From Spirochaeta sp. (GTDB lineage Bacteria; Spirochaetota; Spirochaetia; Spirochaetales_E; Spirochaetaceae_B): 11,910 nt of DNA. Location of the stretch: the NCBI GenBank assembly GCA_030590585.1, contig JAUUYD010000027.1, positions 1 through 11,910 on the forward strand. Reading direction: 5' to 3'. This document shows, one piece after another, positions 1-6,315 of the stretch. Every line of letters begins with the position of its first letter. The first letter of the stretch is position 1. Position numbers and translations under genes: made by a program. The notes beneath the pieces were generated by a model. The model saw only the letters and a list, made by a program, of their open reading frames with translations, searched no databases and was not told the DNA's origin.

Positions 1-1632
1 CAGTGCATCGATTACAAAAAACCTGATTTTATTGTCGATGATGGATTTCTGTTCAGCAGCAGTGAGACTGGCAAACGCCTCGTCAGGGCTCACCTTGGTA
101 TTCAGGAGGAATGTGCCGCCATTCTTAAGAGGGCTGAGCATGTCGTAACGGCCGATATATGCCGGGTTGTGGCAGGCGACAAAATCGGCTTTTTCGATGA
201 GCCATGGCATATTTACCGAGCTCTTGCCGAAACGCAGATGGCTGGTGGTAATTCCGCCGGACTTCTTTGAGTCGTATACAAAGTAAGCCTGGGCATTCAT
301 GTCGGTGTTGTCGCCGATAATCTTGATTGAGTTCTTGTTTGCACCGACAGTACCGTCGGAACCCAGGCCCCAGAACATGCAGTTCACCACATCTTCAGGA
401 GCCACATGAAGTCTTTCAGTGACTTTCAGAGAAAGGTTGGTAACATCATCTTCAATACCGACGGTGAAATTATGGCTGCATTTACCATCCAGATGATCAA
501 AAACCGCTTTGACATGGCTGGGGGTAAACTCTTTTGAAGAGAGACCGTAGCGTCCGCCGATGACGCTTATATCCTGGGGAGCCAGAGCTGTGGCAATATC
601 CATATAAAGGGGTTCACCGATTGATCCGGGTTCTTTTGTGCGGTCAAGAACGGCAACCTTTTTACAGGAATCAGGCAGGGCGCCCAGGAAATGCTCAACA
701 CTGAAGGGGCGGTAGAGACGCACCTTGATTGCACCGACTTTTTCTCCCCGACTGTTCAGAGTATTAACGGCGTAATCGATTGTATCGCAGGCAGAGCCCA
801 TCGCAATGATGACTTTTTCAGCTTTTGGATCTCCGACATAGTCAAAGAGATGATACTGCCGCCCGATCAGGCCGGCAACCTTATCCATGTAATCCTGGAC
901 GATACCCGGAATGGCATCATAGTACTTGTTCACTGTCTCACGGCCCTGGAAATAGACGTCGGGATTCTGTGCCGCAACTTTTATAATCGGTTTTTCAGGA
1001 CGCATTCCGCGGTTTCGGAACCGTTCGATATACTCTGGTTCGATGAGTTTTTTAATGGTCTCGAACTGGATTTCCTCAACTTTCATTATTTCGTGGCTGG
1101 TTCTGAAACCGTCAAAAAAGTTCAGGAACGGTACCTGACCCTTCAGTGTGGACAGATGGCTGACAAAAGCCAGGTCCATGGTTTCCTGAATATTGTTGGC
1201 CGACACCATGGCAAAACCGGTGTTTCTTGCACTCATAACATCAGAATGATCCCCGAAAATTGAGAGGGACTGAGCCGCAAGGGAACGGGCCGATACATGA
1301 AAGACAGTGGGAAGCATCTCACCGGCAATCTTGTGCATGTTGGGAATCATCAGCAGCAAACCCTGACTCGCGGTATAAGTGGTGGTCATTGCGCCGCCGG
1401 ATAGAGAACCATGAACCGCGCCGGCAGCTCCTGCTTCACTCTGCATTTCAATAACATCGACGGGTTTCCCGAACAGGTTCTTCATACCGGAACTGGCCCA
1501 TGCATCCGTATATTCGCCCATGGGTGACGAGGGTGTGATCGGGAAAATTGCGGCAACTTCGCTGAATGCGTAGGCTACATGTGCGGCGGCTGTATTGCCG
1601 TCGATGGTTACCATCTTTTTTTTGTCAGACAT
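1..1632 (-). CDS. nifJ: Pyruvate:ferredoxin (flavodoxin) oxidoreductase, N-terminal 544 residues (partial)
   Basis: This cytosolic enzyme oxidatively decarboxylates pyruvate to acetyl-CoA and CO2 and passes electrons to ferredoxin or flavodoxin. It is a central step of anaerobic fermentation. The visible part starts MSDKKKMVTIDGNTAAAHVA, the usual opening of the single-chain enzyme. ITPSSPMGE follows at about residues 32-40, and EMQSEAGAAGA near 62-72 carries the glutamate that contacts thiamine diphosphate. SARSLAAQSLSIFGDHSD near residue 115 is the next conserved block. Domains I and II and part of domain III are covered. The C-terminal iron-sulfur and thiamine-diphosphate regions lie beyond the left edge, as the full enzyme is usually about 1,170-1,200 residues. 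The ATG at 1632 follows AAGGA by six bases. The gene lies 68 bases downstream of a PilZ gene on the same strand and may have its own promoter. The reading frame is open to the edge with no defect seen. Confidence 0.96.
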   Translation of the reverse strand, partial: MSDKKKMVTIDGNTAAAHVAYAFSEVAAIFPITPSSPMGEYTDAWASSGMKNLFGKPVDVIEMQSEAGAAGAVHGSLSGGAMTTTYTASQGLLLMIPNMHKIAGEMLPTVFHVSARSLAAQSLSIFGDHSDVMSARNTGFAMVSANNIQETMDLAFVSHLSTLKGQVPFLNFFDGFRTSHEIMKVEEIQFETIKKLIEPEYIERFRNRGMRPEKPIIKVAAQNPDVYFQGRETVNKYYDAIPGIVQDYMDKVAGLIGRQYHLFDYVGDPKAEKVIIAMGSACDTIDYAVNTLNSRGEKVGAIKVRLYRPFSVEHFLGALPDSCKKVAVLDRTKEPGSIGEPLYMDIATALAPQDISVIGGRYGLSSKEFTPSHVKAVFDHLDGKCSHNFTVGIEDDVTNLSLKVTERLHVAPEDVVNCMFWGLGSDGTVGANKNSIKIIGDNTDMNAQAYFVYDSKKSGGITTSHLRFGKSSVNMPWLIEKADFVACHNPAYIGRYDMLSPLKNGGTFLLNTKVSPDEAFASLTAAEQKSIIDNKIRFFVIDAL

Positions 1633-1674
1633 GACTTATCCTTAATTCGTAATACTTGGGATTGAATCCATAGC

Positions 1675-1704
1675 ATCATATCCTTCAGAAGAAGCCTTAA
1701 TCAA
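1675..1704 (-). promoter_or_regulatory. Possible sigma-70 promoter for the pyruvate:ferredoxin oxidoreductase gene
   Basis: On the minus strand TTGATT (1704-1699) is followed, after 18 bases, by TATGAT (1680-1675). This matches four of six and five of six consensus bases. It would start transcription near 1668 and give a leader of roughly 36 bases with the AAGGA ribosome site inside it. The -35 element overlaps the stop codon of the PilZ gene. It could let the oxidoreductase be expressed apart from PilZ. It is a match by eye only. Confidence 0.35.
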
Positions 1705-2066
1705 CCCAGATCAAGGACAAGGTTGGGTAATTCATCTTCAGGATTGTACCGTCCGCCGCTGAGGTTTTTGAGTAATGTCATCAGATTGGCGAGTGAACCT
1801 TCACCTATACCGTCGAATTTGAGTCGATAATATTCTCCACTATCCAGTCCGACAACCTTGCACCGGACAAAAAACCTGCGCTTGCTGTCGTTAAGCGAAA
1901 GGGTGGCAACAGACCCGATGGGTGGTAATTCCTCATCAATAGCCCGCACACGGGCACCAACAAGAGAAATATTGTCAAATAGAACATCAATATGCCGCCC
2001 GCCGATAATCAGTGTGCCGGAAGCTGATTCCGCGTCGTTTCTGCGGAACGATCGTTTCTCTTTCAT
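1701..2066 (-). CDS. PilZ-domain protein, predicted cyclic-di-GMP binding
   Basis: This is a small single-domain PilZ protein, a class that binds the second messenger c-di-GMP and passes the signal to a partner. With the ATG at 2066 it has 121 residues. Both ligand motifs are present. The RxxxR motif is RSFRR at residues 5-9, and the [D/N]xSxxG motif is NISLVG at residues 32-37. The strands VATLSL, FFVRCKVVGL and YYRLKFDGI fit the PilZ beta barrel, and a helix (SLANLMTLLKNL) follows. An in-frame GTG at 2081 would add five residues (MYKYK). I prefer the ATG because PilZ proteins commonly begin just before the arginine motif, but neither start has a clear Shine-Dalgarno site. The gene is divergent from the exported protein at 2152 and lies upstream of the oxidoreductase gene. 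No effector domain is attached, so the output is unknown. Confidence 0.88.
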   Translation of the reverse strand: MKEKRSFRRNDAESASGTLIIGGRHIDVLFDNISLVGARVRAIDEELPPIGSVATLSLNDSKRRFFVRCKVVGLDSGEYYRLKFDGIGEGSLANLMTLLKNLSGGRYNPEDELPNLVLDLG

Positions 2067-2151
2067 TTTATATTTATACACGATATTTCAAGAACTGTGT
2101 TGTTAAATTCTATCTGTACGGTACGGCGTTTCGGGTGGTAGGATCAGCATT

Positions 2152-2640
2152 ATGTTTCGAAAACCGTGTTTATTCCTGCTGATTATAATTTGCGGCACAT
2201 TACTTGTTACCGCAAATACCGGATGGGCCGAGGATACAAGTCCTCTCCCGAATGCACACGAGCTTACAGCAAAATTGGGATGGACTCCGGAAGAGGCTAT
2301 AAGCCGGCTTGGGGCTCCGCTGAGTATCTTCCCGTACAGAGGGAGTAATCCTGAGGAGGATAATGTTGTTTTCTATTACCCGGATAATTTTTATCTGTTC
2401 TGGTTTCACGACAGGGTCTGGCAGGTTCGGGTTGATGAGCGATGGAACGGCGATGTGGACGGAGTAGGTATGGGTATGAGCCTGCCGGAAGTGACAGATA
2501 TCTGGGGACCGCCTGTAAACGATTGGGATGGACAACCAACCTGGACCCTTCCCGACAGGGGTTATCCTGTTCGTATTCGTCTTTATTTCTCGGAGGATGG
2601 AAAGCTTGACGACATATACGCCTACAGGAGTGATTGGTGA
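2152..2640 (+). CDS. Exported protein of unknown function with two BamE/SmpA-like halves
   Basis: I do not recognise a named family for this 162-residue protein. It begins with a clear signal peptide: basic MFRK, a hydrophobic core to about residue 21, and a likely cleavage after GWA at residue 26. No lipobox cysteine is placed correctly, so a soluble periplasmic protein is more likely than a lipoprotein. The mature part looks like two related halves. Each opens with a helix ending in a G-x-P turn (TPEEAISRLGAPLS near 45-58; GMSLPEVTDIWGPP near 107-120). Each then has beta strands rich in aromatic residues (FYLFWFHDRVWQVRV; VRIRLYFSEDGKLDDIYAY). The helix-turn with G-x-P recalls the BamE/SmpA fold, but this is a resemblance seen by eye. 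The ATG has AGGA eight bases upstream (2140-2143). Its stop overlaps the aroDE start as GTGA, so the two genes are very likely coupled. Confidence 0.8.
   Translation: MFRKPCLFLLIIICGTLLVTANTGWAEDTSPLPNAHELTAKLGWTPEEAISRLGAPLSIFPYRGSNPEEDNVVFYYPDNFYLFWFHDRVWQVRVDERWNGDVDGVGMGMSLPEVTDIWGPPVNDWDGQPTWTLPDRGYPVRIRLYFSEDGKLDDIYAYRSDW
2626..2630 (+). promoter_or_regulatory. Ribosome binding site that fixes the aroDE start
   Basis: AGGAG lies inside the end of the exported-protein gene, six bases before GTG at 2637 and only three before the in-frame TTG at 2634. The spacing favours GTG as the start. That GTG overlaps the upstream TGA stop (2638-2640), which fits termination-reinitiation. Confidence 0.7.
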
Positions 2641-4136
2641 GTTCTCTTTGTCTCTGCCTTACATCTTCAAGCTTTCAGGGTGCTCTTTCCCAGTTGGAGC
2701 GAAATCGTTCCTACATTGACATGGCCGAGATGCGTCTTGATCTGCTGGAACCGTCAGAACGTTTAAAGGCCGTAAATCTGCCGGAAATAGCCGGTATCCC
2801 GTTAATTCTTACAATACGGCTTCCCGAAGACGGCGGACTTTGGGGTAACGCAGGTGAGACTGAATCTGAACGAATCAAGTTGTTTGAAACCATGCTTGAT
2901 TCAGGCGGCTGGGCGTATATTGACCTCGAATACAAGCGGCCCATGGATGCTGCCGTTCGTGCCGCTCTTAGCTCTGATACTCGAATTATCCGGTCAATAC
3001 ATGATTTCAAGGGAACCCTCTTGAGTCTTCCGGTTGCCGATCTGGCCTCAAGTATCCGGGGAATTGCAGAGGAAGGAAACATACCGAAAATTGCGGCCCG
3101 CTGCACCGGGAGCCGGCATCTTCTTACGCTGGCCCGTACAGCTCTGGCTACAGAGTCGGTGGTGGAAAAGGTGCTTCTGGGAATGGAGGAATTCGGTGCG
3201 CCTTCAAGAATTCTTGCCGAACGATTCGGTTCACTATGGACCTATGCGTCATCCGCGAACGGTCCTGAAGGGGCAGCGGCCCCGGGACAGCTGGATCCGG
3301 AGACACTGATTAAAATGTACAGATATAAAGATATCGGTAAATCCACAGCTCTTTACGGTGTTGTTGGAAATCCCGTTTCTCATAGTTTATCCCCATCAAT
3401 ACACAATCGCTGGCTCAGGGAATCAGGATTGAAGGGAACCTACCTTCCAATAAAATCGGATGATTTGGCCGCTTTAATTGAAACCTGTGATATCTGGGGC
3501 CTTACGGGACTGTCAGTGACGGTTCCTCATAAGCAAACGGCTCTCTCTCTTTGTGATTATTCCGGTCATCTGGCCCGGAGTATCGGAGCGGCCAATACAC
3601 TATTAAGAGCCGGGGATGGATGGCGCGGAAGAAATACGGATGCTGAGGGTTTCCTCAAACCTCTTCCGGCAGCCATGAATCTGAGGTCAATTGAAGAATT
3701 AAAAGGCAAAAAAGCCTTGATTATCGGAGCAGGAGGGGCTGCCAGAGCGGCAGTTTACGCCCTTACAGATGTTGGAATGCACCTTGTTATCCTGAATCGG
3801 ACAACTGATAAAGCCCGTCATCTGGCTGAGGAGGCAGGCCAGAAATGGGGAGCGCTTACTGAAGAATCTCTTCCGCTGCTTGCCGATGGCGTGGATCTGG
3901 CGGTTCAAACCACGACAGTGGGAATGTTTCCAAACACGGATGCGGATCCTATACCCTGGTGGAAACCGGGAAACTGCAGCCTGGTGTATGACATGATTTA
4001 TAAGCCTGCCGAAACCCTGTTTCTGGCCAGGGCCCGAAAATCAGGTGTGCGGATAATGAACGGGGCCGGCATGCTTGAAGCTCAAGCCAGGCTTCAGTTC
4101 GAGCTGTTTACCGGGAAACAGGCTCCTATAGAGTAG
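2637..4136 (+). CDS. aroDE: Bifunctional 3-dehydroquinate dehydratase (type I) / shikimate dehydrogenase
   Basis: This 499-residue fusion would catalyse dehydration of 3-dehydroquinate to 3-dehydroshikimate and its NADPH-dependent reduction to shikimate, in the cytosol. The N-terminal half (about 1-225) is a type I dehydratase. Residues E31, R33 and D35 are in EMRLD, R61 in LTIR, H122 in SIHDF, the Schiff-base lysine K151 in KIAAR, R191 in SRILAERFGS and Q218 in AAPGQ. The C-terminal half (about 238-499) is AroE. It shows GNPVSHSLSPSIHN at 244-257, catalytic K299 in TVPHK, N320 in GAANT and D335 in NTD. The NADP loop GAGGAARA is at 364-371, NRT is at 387-389, and Q483 lies in GMLEAQA. Every active-site residue I can place is present, so both activities are expected. 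AroD-AroE fusions are known from plants and chlamydiae, and other bacteria also carry them. The gene is translationally coupled to the exported protein upstream. Confidence 0.96.
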   Translation: MSSLCLCLTSSSFQGALSQLERNRSYIDMAEMRLDLLEPSERLKAVNLPEIAGIPLILTIRLPEDGGLWGNAGETESERIKLFETMLDSGGWAYIDLEYKRPMDAAVRAALSSDTRIIRSIHDFKGTLLSLPVADLASSIRGIAEEGNIPKIAARCTGSRHLLTLARTALATESVVEKVLLGMEEFGAPSRILAERFGSLWTYASSANGPEGAAAPGQLDPETLIKMYRYKDIGKSTALYGVVGNPVSHSLSPSIHNRWLRESGLKGTYLPIKSDDLAALIETCDIWGLTGLSVTVPHKQTALSLCDYSGHLARSIGAANTLLRAGDGWRGRNTDAEGFLKPLPAAMNLRSIEELKGKKALIIGAGGAARAAVYALTDVGMHLVILNRTTDKARHLAEEAGQKWGALTEESLPLLADGVDLAVQTTTVGMFPNTDADPIPWWKPGNCSLVYDMIYKPAETLFLARARKSGVRIMNGAGMLEAQARLQFELFTGKQAPIE

Positions 4137-4263
4137 AAACAATCCAGATCATAACTCCGGATAATCCCAGAATACCGGTAAGCATAATGCTCAGCACCGT
4201 AATAAGGGTAATATCATGACCCGTGAAAATACCGTTTTTTTTTCTTCGCGAATCAGACTTCAT
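4126..4263 (-). CDS. Small single-pass membrane protein (45 residues), unrecognised
   Basis: An ATG at 4263 opens 45 codons ending in TAG at 4126. The product has a basic, hydrophilic N-terminus (MKSDSRRKKNGIFTGHD) and one uninterrupted hydrophobic helix from about residue 18 to 42, then ends. By the positive-inside rule the N-terminus would be cytoplasmic. It lies 54 bases downstream of the helicase partner gene on the same strand. It overlaps the last 11 bases of aroDE tail to tail. The ATG lacks a good Shine-Dalgarno site. GAAAGAG lies 17 bases before the ATG but 8 bases before an in-frame CTG at 4272, so a near-cognate start giving three extra residues is possible. The frame is also open back to the partner's stop codon. 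The A9 run gives the two lysines. The charge and hydrophobicity pattern argues for a real gene, but I recognise no family. Confidence 0.5.
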   Translation of the reverse strand: MKSDSRRKKNGIFTGHDITLITVLSIMLTGILGLSGVMIWIVSTL

Positions 4264-4317
4264 GGAAGGCAGTATAAATACTCTTTCAAGTTCTGGGCAA
4301 GCGACTGGGCACCATAT

Positions 4318-6315
4318 CTAGAACAGGGATGACTTAATTCGTTTCAGGAATCCGATTTTACGTATCTTGTAGTGAACTTCTTCCTCTTCAGGTAATGAAA
4401 GTCCCACAAGAATATGATCCTCCCCGTCTTTCTCAATTTTTTTGGGAAGAACCAGGATTGTTTCGATTGAATTACCAACAGCTAATGTGACTGCCAGCCG
4501 CTCATCCCTTCCGCTCATGGCCGCTTCAACCAGCCTCAGTTTGCCCCTGTAATCAAGCCCTTTGGCGCTCATTACTTCAAAACGCCATGAGCCTTTGCGA
4601 ATCTGTTCCGGGACAATGATGATGCGGCGCTCAAGGCGCTCTTGAAATGCCTCCTGCTCTTCTTTTGACAGTGATACGGAATCGCCGGCCTTTTTCAGAT
4701 CCGCCATTAACTCAGAGACATCTTGTACCCGGGTTTTACTCCAGCTGTAAGCGCATAGTGCCGGACTTATTGAATCCCCGTTCCAAAGCAGATAGGGCGG
4801 AGCTGAATCACTGATTGAATCAGCTGTAACAGCCATGGAACCCGAAGCTGTGAGAAGGGGGGGCAGTCTGTCGATTCCGATACCGTTCAAAGCAGCCCTC
4901 CACTGATTCTCTTCACCCGGATCCAGCAGCCACAGGCCTTCAGCCGGCCGCGAATAGCTGTATGAATCAAGAACTCCTGTTTCTTCAATTATTTGCAGCC
5001 TGATACCCCGGGCCTGAAAAAGAACACCGAGTTTCATGCTGATTGTACGGTAATCGCTCTCCCACTCAGAGGCCAGGGTTCGGAGGTTGGAGGGAACAGG
5101 ATGACCGGAATAGGTTTCCAGGCCGGAAAAGAATTTTTCCGGATTTATACCGGCGTCCAGACCGGAAAGAAAACGGTCTTTATTCATTCGGAATACAGTG
5201 ACTACATCAACCTTGACCGGTTCGGAGGACAGGGCAAGATCGCAGAATAAAGGCATTCCGGGTCTGAGTGTAATATCACCAACCGGCGTTATACTCAAAA
5301 AAGGAGCATCAGATTCCGGAGAAATCGAATCATTAGCGGTGGAACAGCTCAGTAAGCCATTGCCATCTGAAATTAATTCACCCATCAGCTCCAGATGGGC
5401 AATCATTCGTCTGGCTCCCGGAGGAGATAATGGAGATGCTCCCCCGGTACCCAATTGAAAGAGGCCGGCCAGTTTGCCTTGAGTGAATGCCCTGCCTGCG
5501 GGAAGGCATTCGGTAACAAGACGTGTTGCTTCGATGGCAATTCCAATGGGAAGGCTGCGTCCTGCTGCCCCTCGGGCCTTGATAATGGCGAGACGGTCAT
5601 CTGCACTTTGGGATTCAATCTCTTTCCATGCGGATAATCGGGGTTCAAGCCGTTCTTCTTTTCGTATGGCCAGACCGGCCGCAATAAGTGCTCTACCTGC
5701 AAGTATAAGACGTTCCTCACCCCGACCATCCCTGAAGAGTATGGGAAATCGGTCGGTGAGAATCTCCAGAGATTTTTTGCGCCAGCCTCCTTCCTTGCGG
5801 AAAAGCGGCACTTTCTCATTGAGAAAAGCCAGGGCAGCACTCAGAAAATTGTCATCCAGCCATGCTGTTCCTTCGGTTTTCCCGGCAATTTCACCTTCAC
5901 CGATTACGGCCCCGGGACCGAGAAGTCCGGATTCCCTGACTGTTTCACCCAGGGGTGTGAGGGCATAGTATCTGGATTTTCCTTCTACGCGGCTCCATAT
6001 CAGCAGCCGTTCCTCAAGATTAAGGAGTTTCTCTCTCATGGCAACATAGCGGACATCAGGTATCATACGCATCAGGTTTTCTTCTGAAGGCAGTTTATGA
6101 AAGCCGATGAAAGTTAGAAATAATGCATCATCAGGATCGATGAAATCGATGACACGTTTGGCGACGTCATCTCTTGCAAAGAATTCCTTCATCTGTCCGA
6201 TAAGATCCGGCTTGTGAAACGGCGTACTCACAGGTCCGAGGTAATGGCGCACAACCTCGAAAAAACCCGCATCGGGCAGGGCTGCAAACACCTCAGGCCA
6301 GGTAACTTTGTTCAT
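4318..6315 (-). CDS. Helicase-associated protein, presumed partner of the XPB-like helicase
   Basis: This 665-residue protein has no Walker A motif or helicase motifs of its own. The segment at about 340-437 starts LSITPVGDITLRPGMPL, continues VVTVFRMNKDRFLSGLDAG, then HPVPSNLRTLASEW, and ends GVLFQARG. It matches my memory of the 'Helicase_C_3' / XPB-Ssl2-like domain, which is found in bacterial proteins encoded beside XPB helicases. The N-terminal ~130 residues are helical with a winged-helix look (MREKLLNLEERLLIWSRV, then SRYYALTPLGE). The C-terminal ~90 residues (from about 578, GLDYRGKLRLVEAAM) have a strand pattern reminiscent of WYL domains, which is only tentative. The ATG overlaps the helicase stop (ATGA) and has GGGAGG four bases upstream, so the two are made together. 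By analogy with archaeal XPB-Bax1 it may recruit or modulate the helicase in DNA repair or transcription. No catalytic site was identified. Confidence 0.82.
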   Translation of the reverse strand: MNKVTWPEVFAALPDAGFFEVVRHYLGPVSTPFHKPDLIGQMKEFFARDDVAKRVIDFIDPDDALFLTFIGFHKLPSEENLMRMIPDVRYVAMREKLLNLEERLLIWSRVEGKSRYYALTPLGETVRESGLLGPGAVIGEGEIAGKTEGTAWLDDNFLSAALAFLNEKVPLFRKEGGWRKKSLEILTDRFPILFRDGRGEERLILAGRALIAAGLAIRKEERLEPRLSAWKEIESQSADDRLAIIKARGAAGRSLPIGIAIEATRLVTECLPAGRAFTQGKLAGLFQLGTGGASPLSPPGARRMIAHLELMGELISDGNGLLSCSTANDSISPESDAPFLSITPVGDITLRPGMPLFCDLALSSEPVKVDVVTVFRMNKDRFLSGLDAGINPEKFFSGLETYSGHPVPSNLRTLASEWESDYRTISMKLGVLFQARGIRLQIIEETGVLDSYSYSRPAEGLWLLDPGEENQWRAALNGIGIDRLPPLLTASGSMAVTADSISDSAPPYLLWNGDSISPALCAYSWSKTRVQDVSELMADLKKAGDSVSLSKEEQEAFQERLERRIIIVPEQIRKGSWRFEVMSAKGLDYRGKLRLVEAAMSGRDERLAVTLAVGNSIETILVLPKKIEKDGEDHILVGLSLPEEEEVHYKIRKIGFLKRIKSSLF

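Noticed and set aside
691..1263. A 190-codon open frame on the plus strand, followed by another at 1260-1454.
   Set aside because: They lie wholly antisense to the well-conserved pyruvate:ferredoxin oxidoreductase frame and have no family resemblance, so they are shadow frames.
2101..2151. GTACGGTACGG and a TAGAAT (minus strand) in the gap between the PilZ gene and the exported-protein gene, as operator or promoter.
   Set aside because: GTAC is self-complementary by chance at this length, and no acceptable -35 sits at the right distance from TAGAAT, so I make no call.
4173..4243. Possible terminator for aroDE: CGGTA paired with TACCG just before a T9 run on the plus strand.
   Set aside because: The paired arms are five bases and about 50 bases apart, with only a weak GGGT/ACCC hairpin between. 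The T9 run is better explained as lysine codons of the minus-strand small ORF.
4234..4243. A AAA AAC, a canonical -1 frameshift heptamer in frame in the small membrane ORF.
   Set aside because: The -1 frame reaches a stop after about six codons and no stimulatory structure follows, so a programmed shift has no evident product.
5403..5968. Open frames on both strands (145 codons minus, 161 codons plus) within the helicase partner gene.
   Set aside because: Both overlap the 665-residue partner frame, are rich in Arg/Ser/Pro as expected from shadow reading, and have no start signals or motifs.
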